Assembly: GCF_008711175.1 (NCBI RefSeq)
Contig: NZ_VWNF01000032.1
Span: 307,968 to 371,967 of the forward strand
Length of the DNA: 64,000 nt
Origin: Nesterenkonia ebinurensis
Lineage (GTDB): Bacteria > Actinomycetota > Actinomycetes > Actinomycetales > Micrococcaceae
Direction: 5' to 3'
A model generated the notes under the pieces. That model was not told the DNA's origin. It saw nothing but the letters and a program-made list of their open reading frames with translations, and searched no databases. Of the stretch, positions 19,416 through 28,979 are shown in pieces. How positions within the stretch are numbered: position 1 is the first letter of the stretch; the number at the start of each line of letters is the position of its first letter. The translations under genes and the position numbers were made by a program.

Positions 19416-21250
19416 TGTTTTCTCCTCATCCTTTGTTTTGGTGCGGTAGAGCGGTCTGTTGAATGGCTCCGGGCACGTAATGCTTCTCGTGCCGCAGCGG
19501 TTGCCGGCCCATCGACAGTCCCATCGGCAGAAAGGACTACTCCGTATGTCTCTTTGAGGGCATCGGCGGTGATCTTGCCATCGGCCAGGTCGAGCCGGAC
19601 CGCTTCAGGATCACGGTTCAGGGGGAGGCCATAACCACCGGCTCCTGGGCTCTGGACTCGCATGATGTCTCCTGAGTGCAGTGCGACGCCGCTGACCCGC
19701 CCTCCCGGAAGCACCTGCTCGGTGTCTGTGCCCGGCCGCACGGTAAACCGTCCTGGGGTTCCGTCCTGCCCACCGGCGTAACCCTCCGGTGGTGAAGTCT
19801 GACGGTCTGCGTGGGCAGAGAATTCGGCCCCTTCCCCGAGAATCCGGATATCACGTCGGATGGCGAGGCCGCCGCGATAGGTGCCTGCTCCCCCAGAGTC
19901 GGGCACCAGTTCGTATGCCTCCACGCGCAGCGGATACTCAGCTTCCAGGGCTTCGATGGGGAGATTCGATGAGTTCGTGATGTGCACTTGAACTGCATCA
20001 AGTCCGTCTGCTTCCGGCCTGGCACCCGAACCTCCGGCAATGACCTCGGGATAAACGTAGAACGAGTCGCCGATCCCTGAGAAGTTCACATAGGTGATGG
20101 AGCTGTGGCTTCCGGCCGGTATCCGGTGTGGTGCGGCCTTGGCGAGCGCGCCGAAGATTGCGTCTACTACACGCTGGCAGGCATCTGTTCTGGCTGCCAC
20201 GGGTGCCGGTGACCGTGGGTTCAGGATGGTCCCCTCGGGTGCTGTGATCTCCACGGAGTCAAAGAAACCACCGTTGGCCGGGATCTCTGGGTCAAGCCCT
20301 GCTTTCAAGGCGTAGAAGACTGTTGCTTCCAGCGCAGAGCGGACTACGTTGACTGCGACATCAGCTTCCCGTCCGGTTCCTTCAAAATCCAGGGCAATAT
20401 GACCACCGTCCACGGTGATGGTGACTGAGATGGGAATTGGTTCTTTCCCAATTCCGTCCGGATCCAACCAGTCGGTATAGCTGTAGCTGCCATCAGGGAC
20501 GTCCTCTACAGCAAGCCTCAGCCTGCGCTCGGCATAGTCCAGCAGAGCTTTCGACGAGGCTTCCACGGTCTCTGCCCCATACTTCTCATAAAGCTCCACC
20601 AGACGGGTTCCGCCCAAAGCGGCCGAGGACTGCTGTGCGAGCAAGTCCCCGTAACGCTCTTCCGGCAAACGAGAGTTGAGCAGAACGAAGTCGAGGACAT
20701 CCTTGACGACTTCCCCCTGGTGGGTGATCTTCACCAGGGGGATGCGCAGTCCCTCCATGAACAGTGTGGTCGAGTCCCCGGAGTTAGATCCTGCCACGTG
20801 TCCCCCGACATCGGAATGGTGGGCGATATTGGCGCTGTAACCGATGATTTCCCCCTGGTAGAACACTGGGGCCACCATGGTGATATCAGGCAGGTGGGTG
20901 CCACCACCTGCATAGGGATCATTGGTAATGAAAACATCTCCTGGTGTGATGCTGACATTCTCGTAACCAGGAATGCCTCCACTGAGCCGGCCCACCGCAC
21001 CAGCCATCGAACCCATGTGTATGGGGATGTGCTCCGCTTGAGCTATCAGCCGGCCTTCTGCGTCAAAGAGCGCGGTGGAGCAGTCGGAGCGTTCCTTGAT
21101 GTTTGTGGAGTAGCTGGCCCGACGCAGCACTGACCCCACTTCTTCAGCGATCGATAGCATCGCATTTCCAATCACTTGAACGGTGATCGGATCGACAGTG
21201 AGATTCTGGTTGGAATGTGCGGCCTGGGCGGCCACGGTGTCGGTGCTCAT
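19412..21250 (-). CDS. Hydantoinase B / 5-oxoprolinase-like subunit
   Basis: The 612-residue protein is the HyuB half of the hydantoinase/oxoprolinase family. It shows DPITVQVIGNAMLSIAEE near the N-terminus, ITPGDVFITNDPYAGGGTHLPD, NIAHHSDVGGH and the Gly-rich C-terminal GAGTYRGGLAIRRD. With HyuA it would hydrolyse hydantoins, oxoproline or N-methylhydantoin-like cyclic amides in an ATP-dependent reaction. Its ATG overlaps the hyuA stop by one base (TGATG). The exact substrate cannot be read from the sequence. Confidence 0.9.
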   Translation of the reverse strand: MSTDTVAAQAAHSNQNLTVDPITVQVIGNAMLSIAEEVGSVLRRASYSTNIKERSDCSTALFDAEGRLIAQAEHIPIHMGSMAGAVGRLSGGIPGYENVSITPGDVFITNDPYAGGGTHLPDITMVAPVFYQGEIIGYSANIAHHSDVGGHVAGSNSGDSTTLFMEGLRIPLVKITHQGEVVKDVLDFVLLNSRLPEERYGDLLAQQSSAALGGTRLVELYEKYGAETVEASSKALLDYAERRLRLAVEDVPDGSYSYTDWLDPDGIGKEPIPISVTITVDGGHIALDFEGTGREADVAVNVVRSALEATVFYALKAGLDPEIPANGGFFDSVEITAPEGTILNPRSPAPVAARTDACQRVVDAIFGALAKAAPHRIPAGSHSSITYVNFSGIGDSFYVYPEVIAGGSGARPEADGLDAVQVHITNSSNLPIEALEAEYPLRVEAYELVPDSGGAGTYRGGLAIRRDIRILGEGAEFSAHADRQTSPPEGYAGGQDGTPGRFTVRPGTDTEQVLPGGRVSGVALHSGDIMRVQSPGAGGYGLPLNRDPEAVRLDLADGKITADALKETYGVVLSADGTVDGPATAAAREALRARSHSTDRSTAPKQRMRRKQ

Positions 21251-23289
21251 CAGAGGTTAACCTCCACGATCAGGGTTCCATAGGTATCGACGACGGCTCT
21301 GTGGCCTGGGGGCAGTGATGTAGTGGAGTCCTCCTGTTCAATCACGGCTGGACCGTGGATGACGTCACCTGCTCGCAGAAGATCTCGCGCGTAAATGGGG
21401 GTTTCAGCAGCTCCTTCGACAAAGACGACCTCACGGCGCGAGGTCTCTGCCTCGGCCACTGCACCGCTTTCACGCGAGGGGAGTGAAGCTGCGCGGGGGG
21501 CTGAGACGGGTTGACTGGCCACTACTTTCACGTTGACCACGGTGAGCTCGGATTCGTCATGACGGAATCCGTAGGTCTTCTCGTGGACCTCATGAAAGGC
21601 CTCGGCGATCCGTGCTGTGTCGCTTTCGTTGATTGTCCCGCCCCCGACCTCCACCGGAAGCTCGAAGTTCTGCCGTTTGTACCGCATCTCTAAGGTGAAC
21701 TGGGTTAGCTGCTGCCCTTGGGGGACGTTTTCGGCTTCAAACCAGCTTTGAGCAGCTTCTCGCAGCTCTTCGATCACTTCGCGGACTCCGGTCACTCCAT
21801 CGGAGAACGAGAGCAGGCAGGATCTCAGAATCTCTGTGCGCACTTCACTGACAAGAAGGCCTAGGGCACATAGAGTTCCGGGGTGGGGAGGGATCAGCAC
21901 CGTCCTGATCCCTACCTCTTTAGCGACTTCAACGGCGTGAAGCGGTCCGGCACCGCCGTAAGCGATAAGCGCGAGATCGCGGGGGTCGTCCCCGTTGTCC
22001 ACCGATACTTTCCGCACTGCTCGCGCCATATGCGAGTTGGCGACACGGAGGACGCCAAGGGCTGCCTGTTGTTGGTCACTGCCGAGTCCTGCAGAGATTT
22101 TCTTCACTACGGTTTCTGCTGCTTCCAGATCCAGGCGCAGCCCGTCACCAATCGCCTGATCAGGGTTCTGGCGACCAAGCAGAATATTTGCGTCTGTCAC
22201 GGTGGCCTCTTGTCCGCCTTTGCCGTAGGCGGCTGGGCCCGGTACAGCGCCGGCACTTCGAGGACCAACGTTGAGGGCTCCTGCCTCATCGATCTTTGCG
22301 ATGCTGCCCCCTCCGGCCCCAACTGTGTGGACATTGACCGAGGGGGTGCGCACCACATATCCGTCGATGGAGCGTTCGCTGGTGACTGTGGCCTCCCCGT
22401 CTCTCACAAGGCACACATCTGTGCTGGTTCCACCCATGTCGAAGGTAATCACGTCCTTGTACCCCGAGGCAGCGGAGACCCAGGCCGCTCCCAACACGCC
22501 AGCACTGGGCCCAGAGAGCAAGGTGGTGACGGGGCGGGTCACAATCGAGGTGGGTGAGACCATTCCACCGTTTGACTGGATGATCTTCGGTGAGGCGGCT
22601 ACACCGGCTGATGCCGCACGATTCTCCAGGCGCGATACATAGCGGTGCATTCTAGGGCCCACGAAGGCGTTGATGACCGTTGTTGACATCCGTTCGTATT
22701 CACGGAACTCAGGGGCAACCACACTGGACCGAGTCACGTACCGGTCTGGAAACCATTCTGCAATCTTCTCGGCAACGATCTGTTCATGGGTGGCATCGCG
22801 ATAGCTGTGCAGGAAGCAGACTGCGATGGCATCCACATCCGTGTCAGCAAGATTTTTCCGAAGCTGGTTGAGATCATCAGCGTTCACTGCCCGAAGAGGG
22901 TTCCCTTGGAAGTCGAGACGTTCATCGACTTCGAATATGAGACGACGCGGAACCAGCACCTGTGGCTTATCAACAAACAGGTCGTAGAGTGAGGGTCGCT
23001 TCTGCCGGCCGATCTCCAGGACATCTTTGAATCCCTTAGTCACAACAAGTGCAGTGCTGGAGCCGTTGAGCTCAAGCAGAGTGTTTGTCGCGACTGTTGT
23101 CCCGTGTCCCAGGTAGCTGACATCACCAGGCTGGTGGCCTGACTTGGTCAGCACTGAGGTGACTCCGTCTACCAGGGCCTGTGACTGGTCTGTGGGGGTG
23201 CTTGGGATCTTGCCGATATGAAAGTTGCCCTGAGCATCAAGGGCGGTGATATCGGTGAATGTTCCACCGACGTCGACTCCGATTCTCAC
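21250..23289 (-). CDS. Hydantoinase A / 5-oxoprolinase-like subunit
   Basis: The 679-residue ATP-binding half of the hydantoinase/oxoprolinase family starts MRIGVDVGGTFTDITALD, with the phosphate-binding GGTFTD. It also has YLGHGTTVATNTLLE, TFDMGGTSTDVCLVRDGE and IAYGGAGPLHAVEVAKEVG, all hallmarks of HyuA. It is the first gene of the hyuAB-tctCBA operon and is transcribed away from the RpiR gene. Three palindromic or half-palindromic ATGTAG elements lie in the divergent promoter region. Confidence 0.92.
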   Translation of the reverse strand: MRIGVDVGGTFTDITALDAQGNFHIGKIPSTPTDQSQALVDGVTSVLTKSGHQPGDVSYLGHGTTVATNTLLELNGSSTALVVTKGFKDVLEIGRQKRPSLYDLFVDKPQVLVPRRLIFEVDERLDFQGNPLRAVNADDLNQLRKNLADTDVDAIAVCFLHSYRDATHEQIVAEKIAEWFPDRYVTRSSVVAPEFREYERMSTTVINAFVGPRMHRYVSRLENRAASAGVAASPKIIQSNGGMVSPTSIVTRPVTTLLSGPSAGVLGAAWVSAASGYKDVITFDMGGTSTDVCLVRDGEATVTSERSIDGYVVRTPSVNVHTVGAGGGSIAKIDEAGALNVGPRSAGAVPGPAAYGKGGQEATVTDANILLGRQNPDQAIGDGLRLDLEAAETVVKKISAGLGSDQQQAALGVLRVANSHMARAVRKVSVDNGDDPRDLALIAYGGAGPLHAVEVAKEVGIRTVLIPPHPGTLCALGLLVSEVRTEILRSCLLSFSDGVTGVREVIEELREAAQSWFEAENVPQGQQLTQFTLEMRYKRQNFELPVEVGGGTINESDTARIAEAFHEVHEKTYGFRHDESELTVVNVKVVASQPVSAPRAASLPSRESGAVAEAETSRREVVFVEGAAETPIYARDLLRAGDVIHGPAVIEQEDSTTSLPPGHRAVVDTYGTLIVEVNL

Positions 23290-23376
23290 GAGTGTGTCCT
23301 GCTCTTTCTCCTCGCCGCTCAGCGCGGCATGGTGTTAGCGACTCCAAATAGCTGTGACTTCAGCCACGCTCAGAAT

Positions 23377-23456
23377 ATGTAGAACGTACTACATCTAATT
23401 TGACTTATGTAGTGTTTCCGACGTGTTACCGCGGCAACAATCTTGGATTACTACAT
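23377..23456. promoter_or_regulatory. Likely RpiR operator cluster between hyuA and rpiR
   Basis: A palindrome ATGTAG-N6-CTACAT (23377-23394) is followed by ATGTAGT (23407-23413) and its reverse complement ACTACAT (23450-23456). The repeated motif in the divergent promoter suggests binding by the adjacent RpiR-family regulator, controlling both transcription units. Confidence 0.65.
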
Positions 23457-23537
23457 CCACGGAGCGGAACATTGAAACCTCGCCAGGCGTAGAGTAGACC
23501 AGTGAAACCGCCTCTAGACCTATTTGGAGAATCAGAA

Positions 23538-24482
23538 ATGAGCGCCGAGAACCCTACAGAATCCCTGTATTTACGGGCTATGAGGATCGGCCCGTCACTG
23601 CCTGCAGCCCTGGAACGCGTCGCCACATTCTTCGCCCAGCACCCTGATCGCACGGCAGCGAGTTCGGCTGTCGAAATCGCTACATTTACCGGAACAAGTG
23701 ACGCATCAGTCATCAGAACTGCTCATGCACTCGGCTACTCTGGTATGAAGGATCTGAAAAGGGCAGCTCTAAACCTGGTCAGTGAACGATTCGACCCCGA
23801 GAAGGTCCTTGAACAACGTATTGAGCGAGTCCGGGACCATGCGCTCACCGGGGTCATCGACGACACCATCCAAGCTCATGCCCGCACCCGGCACACTATT
23901 CCTCAGGAGACCTGGGATCATGCAGTAGGCCTCTTAGCTGAAGCTCGCCGAGTCTTCTGCTATGGCCTCAAGCCGGTGGGGTTCATCGGTGACTATATGG
24001 CTCATATGCTCAACCGTGTAGGGGTTGATGCCCGCAGCGCTCACCACACTGGTGTGCTGCTGGCAGACTACCTACTCCCGCTCACCGCGGATGACGCCCT
24101 GGTGGTATTTGCGCCTATCCGGCAGTTTGATGAAGTCGCAGCAGCCGTCCGCCACGCAAAGAGCGTAGACGCGCCAGTGGTACTGATCACCGAGGCAATC
24201 GGCATGCCCATCAGGAGTGAGGTCGACTGCACACTGACCACATCGCCCACCTCGATGTCTGCTGCTTCAGACCAAGTCTTACCACTCACCGTGGCCCATG
24301 GCCTCTTCCTCGGAGTAGCCGCTGTTCTTCCTCACCGGGCAACAGAGACGATGACTCGGCTGAACGAGATCAGACCCACCGTCAGTCCTCAGAAAGCCAC
24401 CCTGACCCTGGAAGATCTTGGCCTAGCCCAAGTTGTTCGCGCAAATGCCGTGGACTCGAACATGAATGAGGATGATAAATGA
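23538..24482 (+). CDS. MurR/RpiR family transcriptional regulator
   Basis: The 314-residue protein (start ATG 23538, preceded by TTGGAGA; an upstream start at 23502 is less likely) has an N-terminal RpiR helix-turn-helix (ALERVATFFAQHPDRTAASSAVEIA and TSDASVIRTAHALGYSGMKDLKRA). A SIS domain follows (about 125-270: VFCYGLKPVGFIGDYMAHML). SIS domains bind phosphosugars or related ligands. It is divergent from hyuAB-tct and translationally coupled (ATGA) to the oxidase downstream. Confidence 0.87.
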   Translation: MSAENPTESLYLRAMRIGPSLPAALERVATFFAQHPDRTAASSAVEIATFTGTSDASVIRTAHALGYSGMKDLKRAALNLVSERFDPEKVLEQRIERVRDHALTGVIDDTIQAHARTRHTIPQETWDHAVGLLAEARRVFCYGLKPVGFIGDYMAHMLNRVGVDARSAHHTGVLLADYLLPLTADDALVVFAPIRQFDEVAAAVRHAKSVDAPVVLITEAIGMPIRSEVDCTLTTSPTSMSAASDQVLPLTVAHGLFLGVAAVLPHRATETMTRLNEIRPTVSPQKATLTLEDLGLAQVVRANAVDSNMNEDDK

Positions 24483-25624
24483 GAACCATAGTAGTCGGAG
24501 CAGGAATCGTCGGGACTTCAGTGGCGCATGCACTGCTGGCACGTGGTCATGACGTCACCCTCGTTGAGGGCAAAGGTGTGGCGGCCGGCACTACCTCAAC
24601 CAGTTACGCATGGATCAACAGTCACAAGAAGCATCCCGAGAGCTATCACGCCCTCAACTATGAGGGTCTCAAGCACTGGACCAAGACAATCGCCCCTGAA
24701 CACCCAGAGACCGTGCAGCTTAACGGCCATGTGGAGTTCGCCCTAGACAATGAGCACCGGACTACTCTCACCCAGCGCTTGGAGAGGCTGCAGTCGCTTG
24801 ACTACGCAGCCCGCTGGATTACTGCCGATGAGGCCCGGCAACTGCGCCCAGTAGAGATTCCCGACGACGCTCTGATCGGGTTCTTTCCCTGGGAAGGTCA
24901 TGCCTACCCCCATCTTCTGTGTCGGCTCCTCATTGCGCAGATGCAGCAGAACCCTTCGTTCTCATTGATCGTTGATCCCGCAACTAGCGTCTCTCGCAGC
25001 GAGGGGCGGGTGAGGCTGCAGTCCGGCACAGAGCTCGTTGCCGACGCTGTAGTGCTGGCCGTCGGCAACGAGACCACAAAGCTGACCGCCACCGCAGGTG
25101 TGGAACTACCCATGATCCCCCGGGAAGTCGGAGGTGCCGCATTTGGCTACCTGGCCTATGTGCAGGCACCTGGCCATGGCCTGAATGGTCCACTCACCAG
25201 TGATCATCTCAATATTCGTCCCAATGGGGAAGATGCGCTCATCCTGCAGGCGCTCGACCTGGATGTTTCAGCTGATCCAGACAAGGAAGTGCCTCCGCAG
25301 ATCGGTGAGGAGTTCATGAGAAGACTTCGCACCCTTCTCGCTTCTGACGCCGCAGAGCTAGACGAGATGAGGGTGGGCCATCGGGTCATTCCCGGAGACG
25401 GGCTGACGGTGGCAGGACCGGCCACCGATGCGCCGGATAACCCACTCTGGATCGCAGTCACCCATAGCGGTGTAGTGCTGGGCCCCTGGCTGGGGGAAGC
25501 TCTGGCCGAGGAAATCACCACTGGCAAGACCAACCCGCTCTTCGAAGACTTCAGGCCCTCCCGCTTCTCCGCCACGGCACAGATCCCGGCTTATGCAGCC
25601 CCCAGGAAGCCCGGTGACCAGTGA
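24479..25624 (+). CDS. FAD-dependent amino-acid oxidase/dehydrogenase (DadA/DAO family)
   Basis: The 381-residue flavoprotein has the dinucleotide-binding VGAGIVGTSVAHALLARGHDV at its start, VLAVGNETTKL in the middle and a C-terminal FAD-contact region IPGDGLTVAGPATDAPDNPL. Family members oxidise D-amino acids, glycine or N-methylated amino acids. Coupling to the RpiR gene and proximity to HyuAB suggest it may oxidise the amino acid released from a hydantoin or imide. This is inference. Confidence 0.82.
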   Translation: MRTIVVGAGIVGTSVAHALLARGHDVTLVEGKGVAAGTTSTSYAWINSHKKHPESYHALNYEGLKHWTKTIAPEHPETVQLNGHVEFALDNEHRTTLTQRLERLQSLDYAARWITADEARQLRPVEIPDDALIGFFPWEGHAYPHLLCRLLIAQMQQNPSFSLIVDPATSVSRSEGRVRLQSGTELVADAVVLAVGNETTKLTATAGVELPMIPREVGGAAFGYLAYVQAPGHGLNGPLTSDHLNIRPNGEDALILQALDLDVSADPDKEVPPQIGEEFMRRLRTLLASDAAELDEMRVGHRVIPGDGLTVAGPATDAPDNPLWIAVTHSGVVLGPWLGEALAEEITTGKTNPLFEDFRPSRFSATAQIPAYAAPRKPGDQ

Positions 25625-25627
25625 GGC

Positions 25628-26590
25628 TCAGCGGGGTGGCAGATGGATGCCGGCGAGCATGCAACGCACCGAACCCCCGGAGGTCTCGATGGTGGAGACA
25701 TCCGCGGAGAGGATGCCGGTGGTGCGGCTGATCGCCTCCATCTGGTCCGAGCGCAGGGCGCTGAGCGCCGTGTCGGACATGGCCAGCACCGGACCATCAG
25801 CGCCGGTTAGCTCCAGAGCATTGCCGGCGAACCGTGTGACCTGGTCTTCGGTCAGCTCCACGATAGTCCGGCCTGAATCGCGCAGGGAGCCCACCAATCT
25901 CTCACGTTGAAGCCGATCGCGGATCAGCTCACTGCCGATCAGCACCACGTTCTGTCCCACGCTGAGCATGATGTTGGTGTGGAATACCGGGATGCCTGAG
26001 CTGTCTGTGCCCTCAAAGAGCACCGGCTCCAGCCCCAGCAGCCGGCAGTACTTCCGGAACAGACCAGGACTCAGGCGGTTGGACCGGCAGGCATAGGCCA
26101 GCCCCCGCTCATGATCAATCACCACGGATCCGGTCCCCTCCAAGAATTGCCCACGGTCTTCCGCGGCACTGAGGTCGAGCACCTCGCCCACCCGGAACTT
26201 GGTACAGAGGTGGGAGACGACGTCGTCCCTTCTCTCCTGCCGGCGGTTGGGGGCGAACATGGGGCACAGCACCACTCGCCCGTCGGGGTGGGTGGTGAAC
26301 CAGTTGTTGGGGAACACGCTGTCTGGACTAAGGCCGAGTTCGTCCTCGATGAGGGAGACCCCTACCCCTGCTGCTGTCAGGGCCTCGGCAAGCCGGGTGG
26401 ACTCCTGGTAGGCGCGTTCGGCGGCGTCGTCGCCTGTGGGCTGGTCGAGCTGAAAGGCGTTATCCGCTGCGGTGTCCGGATTGACCCGGAATCGGTGCGG
26501 CCGGACCATCAGCACATGTCCAGGAGACAGTGCTGGTTCCGACAGTAGGCTCATAGCCCCTGCTGTCTGGATCTCGGCCAGAAGCTCCAT
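25628..26590 (-). CDS. Citrulline hydrolase-like (CtlX) arginine-deiminase-superfamily enzyme
   Basis: The 320-residue guanidino-modifying enzyme resembles CtlX/dimethylargininase. It has VLMVRPHRFRVNPDTA, DSVFPNNWFTTHPDG, the active-site His region FHTNIMLSVG and the catalytic Cys310 in GGSVRCMLAGIH near the C-terminus. CtlX-type enzymes convert citrulline to ornithine with loss of NH3 and CO2. The ornithine cyclodeaminase gene lies 2 bp upstream on the same strand, supporting a citrulline-ornithine-proline route. Confidence 0.85.
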   Translation of the reverse strand: MELLAEIQTAGAMSLLSEPALSPGHVLMVRPHRFRVNPDTAADNAFQLDQPTGDDAAERAYQESTRLAEALTAAGVGVSLIEDELGLSPDSVFPNNWFTTHPDGRVVLCPMFAPNRRQERRDDVVSHLCTKFRVGEVLDLSAAEDRGQFLEGTGSVVIDHERGLAYACRSNRLSPGLFRKYCRLLGLEPVLFEGTDSSGIPVFHTNIMLSVGQNVVLIGSELIRDRLQRERLVGSLRDSGRTIVELTEDQVTRFAGNALELTGADGPVLAMSDTALSALRSDQMEAISRTTGILSADVSTIETSGGSVRCMLAGIHLPPR

Positions 26591-26592
26591 AA

Positions 26593-27621
26593 CTACCCCA
26601 CTGGCTTCAGCGAGCTGACCAGGGAGAACAGGTCCTTGGGGTCCTCCGGGTCAGCGACCAGATCGATATGGGTCTGCAGATCGGTGCCCAGGGTGGCATC
26701 ACGCAGATACTTCAGTGCAGCGAAGTCCGCGATCGCAAAGCCCACCGAGTCGAAGACGGTGATCTCCTCAGCGCTACTCCGGCCCTGCTGTGCCCCAGTG
26801 AGCACCTGCCAGAACTCCACCACGGGGAAGTTCGCCGGCATCTGCTGGATCTCACCTTCGATCCGGGTCTGCTCGGGGTACTCCACGAACACCCGGCCAC
26901 GGGTGAGGATCGCCGGGTCCAGCTCCGTCTTGCCGGGACAGTCTCCGCCCACTGCGTTGATGTGCACCCCTGGAGCGACCTGGTCGCTGTGCAGAATCGT
27001 GTTCTGCGCCTTGTCCGCAGTACAGGTGGTGATGATGTCCGCACCTGCCACGGCGTCCCCGATGTCGGCGGCCTGGTAGATGCTGAAGCCCAGCGGCTCC
27101 AGGTTCCGACGCAGCTTGGCGACCGCTGCCGGGTCCAGGTCAAAGACGCGCAGGGCCTCAATGCCCAGTTCCGCCCGGAAGGCAAGCGCTTGGAACTCAG
27201 CCTGAGAACCGGCTCCGATCATTGCCATCACTGCGGAGTCCGTTCTAGCCAGATGCTTGGCCACCATCGCTGAGGTGGCTGCGGTACGCAGAGCGGTCAG
27301 CAGGGTCATCTCCGCCAGAAAGGTGGGGTAGCCGTTGTCCACATCAGCGAGCATCCCGAAAGCGGTGACGGTCTGGAAGCCCCGGGCTGGATTGAAGGGG
27401 TGGCCGTTGACGTACTTGAAGCTGTACTCCACATTGTCCGAGGTGGGCATCAGCTCGATGACCCCCAGGGGGGTATGACTGGCCACCCGTGGGATCTTGT
27501 CGAACTGCTCCCACCGGGAGAAGTCCTGCTCCAGGTACCCCACCATTCCGGTCATGATGGGCTCTACACCCTGGCGCTGGATCCATCGGGTCATGCTTTT
27601 GACGTCAACAAACTGGGGCAC
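26593..27621 (-). CDS. ocd: Ornithine cyclodeaminase
   Basis: This enzyme converts L-ornithine to L-proline and ammonia using NAD+. I place the start at GTG 27621 (VPQFVDVKSMTRWIQ), which has an AGGGAGG ribosome site and gives 342 residues, the usual size. The open frame reaches 27687 without a good start. The Rossmann motif is MIGAGSQAEFQ, with NAVGGDCPGKTELD and VFVEYPEQTRIEGEIQQ in the catalytic half. It forms an operon with the CtlX-like gene and is divergent from an Lrp regulator. Confidence 0.9.
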   Translation of the reverse strand: MPQFVDVKSMTRWIQRQGVEPIMTGMVGYLEQDFSRWEQFDKIPRVASHTPLGVIELMPTSDNVEYSFKYVNGHPFNPARGFQTVTAFGMLADVDNGYPTFLAEMTLLTALRTAATSAMVAKHLARTDSAVMAMIGAGSQAEFQALAFRAELGIEALRVFDLDPAAVAKLRRNLEPLGFSIYQAADIGDAVAGADIITTCTADKAQNTILHSDQVAPGVHINAVGGDCPGKTELDPAILTRGRVFVEYPEQTRIEGEIQQMPANFPVVEFWQVLTGAQQGRSSAEEITVFDSVGFAIADFAALKYLRDATLGTDLQTHIDLVADPEDPKDLFSLVSSLKPVG

Positions 27622-27726
27622 AGCCAGCCTCCCTGTCTTGGTGTATCTGCTGGAACGAAGCCAGCCTATAGATTTCACTGTGCACACGAAATGGGCATAA
27701 CGTACTATTTCTGCTTATAGATCGAT

Positions 27727-27755
27727 CATTATGCCCCTGATGACATAGCATAATG
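27727..27755. promoter_or_regulatory. Likely Lrp/AsnC operator
   Basis: CATTATGC (27727-27734) and GCATAATG (27748-27755) form a perfect inverted repeat between the divergent ocd and lrp genes, overlapping the first possible lrp start. It is a natural site for autoregulation and control of ocd-ctlX. Confidence 0.6.
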
Positions 27756-28190
27756 TCCATGAAGCAGCTCTCAGACCTGGACCGACAGCTCATCTCAGAG
27801 TTACGGCGCGATGGTCGGGCCCCTGTCTCCGCGCTGGCGGAGAAGCTCGGCGTCTCCCGAGCCACGGTCACCAAGCGGATCGATAACCTCACCGCATCCG
27901 GAGTGATCGTAGGCTTCAGCGTGCGCATCCGAGACCTTCAGGAAGTGGATGAAGTCCGGGCGATCTGCCTGATCGAACTCTTCGGTCGACCCACCAGCCA
28001 GGTGATTACCGAACTGCGTGGCTATCCAGAGATCACCGCACTGCACACCACCAACGGGGCCTGGGACCTGGTGGCAGAGATCTCCTGCCAGGACCTGCGC
28101 GAGTTCGACTCCCTGCTCACCCGACTGCGCGGAGTCAAAGGAATCATGAACTCAGAGACCAGTCTGCTGCTCAGCTCCGTGGTCAGGTGA
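27753..28190 (+). CDS. Lrp/AsnC family regulator
   Basis: The 145-residue protein (143 if the second ATG at 27759 is used) has an N-terminal helix-turn-helix (DLDRQLISELRRDGRAPVSA and LGVSRATVTKRIDNL). The C-terminal RAM ligand-binding domain contains VRAICLIELFGRP and WDLVAEISCQDLREFDSLL. It probably senses an amino acid such as ornithine or arginine and controls the divergent ocd-ctlX operon. Its 3' end overlaps the iclR 3' end by 8 bp on the opposite strand. Confidence 0.88.
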   Translation: MSMKQLSDLDRQLISELRRDGRAPVSALAEKLGVSRATVTKRIDNLTASGVIVGFSVRIRDLQEVDEVRAICLIELFGRPTSQVITELRGYPEITALHTTNGAWDLVAEISCQDLREFDSLLTRLRGVKGIMNSETSLLLSSVVR

Positions 28191-28971
28191 GCCGAGAGAG
28201 CTTGCGGCCGATCTCTGCAGCGGTGCGCATCATCAGCGGAACTGCATGACGGATGAACGCATCGTCCATCCGGGCGGTGGGCCCGGAGACCGAAAGCCCC
28301 ATCCTGGTAGGGCCCTGCGGAACCGGTACAGCCAGACAACGCACCCCCAACTCCTGCTCCTCATCATCGATGGCGTAGCCCTGAGATGAGATCACCGACA
28401 GCTGGTCCAGCAGTACCTGGGACTTGGTGAGGGTCTTGGGAGTCATCGCCTGCATGCCGGTGGATCGCAACACCTCGCGCACCCGGTCAGTGGGCAGGGT
28501 GGAGAGCATGGCCTTGCCCACCCCAGTCGAATGCAGGTAGGCGCGGCGCCCCACTTCAGTGAACATTCGCATTGAGTGCGGGGATGGCACCTGGGCTATG
28601 TAGACCACCATCTCCGACTCCATAGCGGCCATGTTCACGCTTTCACCGAGTTCGGCCACCAGCGACTGCATCTGCGGCACCGCCAAACCGCCGAGCTGCC
28701 GAGTGGCACCTTCGCCCAGCGGCACCAGGTTGGCGCCCAGTGCATAGCGTTTATCAGGAAGTTGGTGGATCACCCCGAGGTGCAAGAGGGTGTGCAGAAG
28801 TCGGTGCACAGTGGGCCCAGCCAGGCCGGAGGCAGCCTTGAGCTCACCGGCGGTGGCACTTCCTTCGAACTTGACCAGGGCGTCCAACAGCCCGAAGGCA
28901 CGCTCGATGACCTGCACGCGCTGCGGGTTCCGACCCTGCGTTGAGTCCGTATTGCGGACTGCTTCTTTCAT
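28183..28971 (-). CDS. IclR family transcriptional regulator
   Basis: The protein (start MKEAVRNTDS at 28971, 262 residues) has an IclR winged helix (RAFGLLDALVKFEGSATAGE and LAGPTVHRLLHTLLHLG) and a GAF-like effector domain with GKAMLSTLP and GYAIDDEEQELGVRCLAVPV. IclR proteins commonly repress the glyoxylate bypass. The divergent neighbour is malate synthase, and a 15-bp palindrome lies between them. Confidence 0.9.
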   Translation of the reverse strand: MKEAVRNTDSTQGRNPQRVQVIERAFGLLDALVKFEGSATAGELKAASGLAGPTVHRLLHTLLHLGVIHQLPDKRYALGANLVPLGEGATRQLGGLAVPQMQSLVAELGESVNMAAMESEMVVYIAQVPSPHSMRMFTEVGRRAYLHSTGVGKAMLSTLPTDRVREVLRSTGMQAMTPKTLTKSQVLLDQLSVISSQGYAIDDEEQELGVRCLAVPVPQGPTRMGLSVSGPTARMDDAFIRHAVPLMMRTAAEIGRKLSRLT

Positions 28972-28979
28972 AGTGTGGA

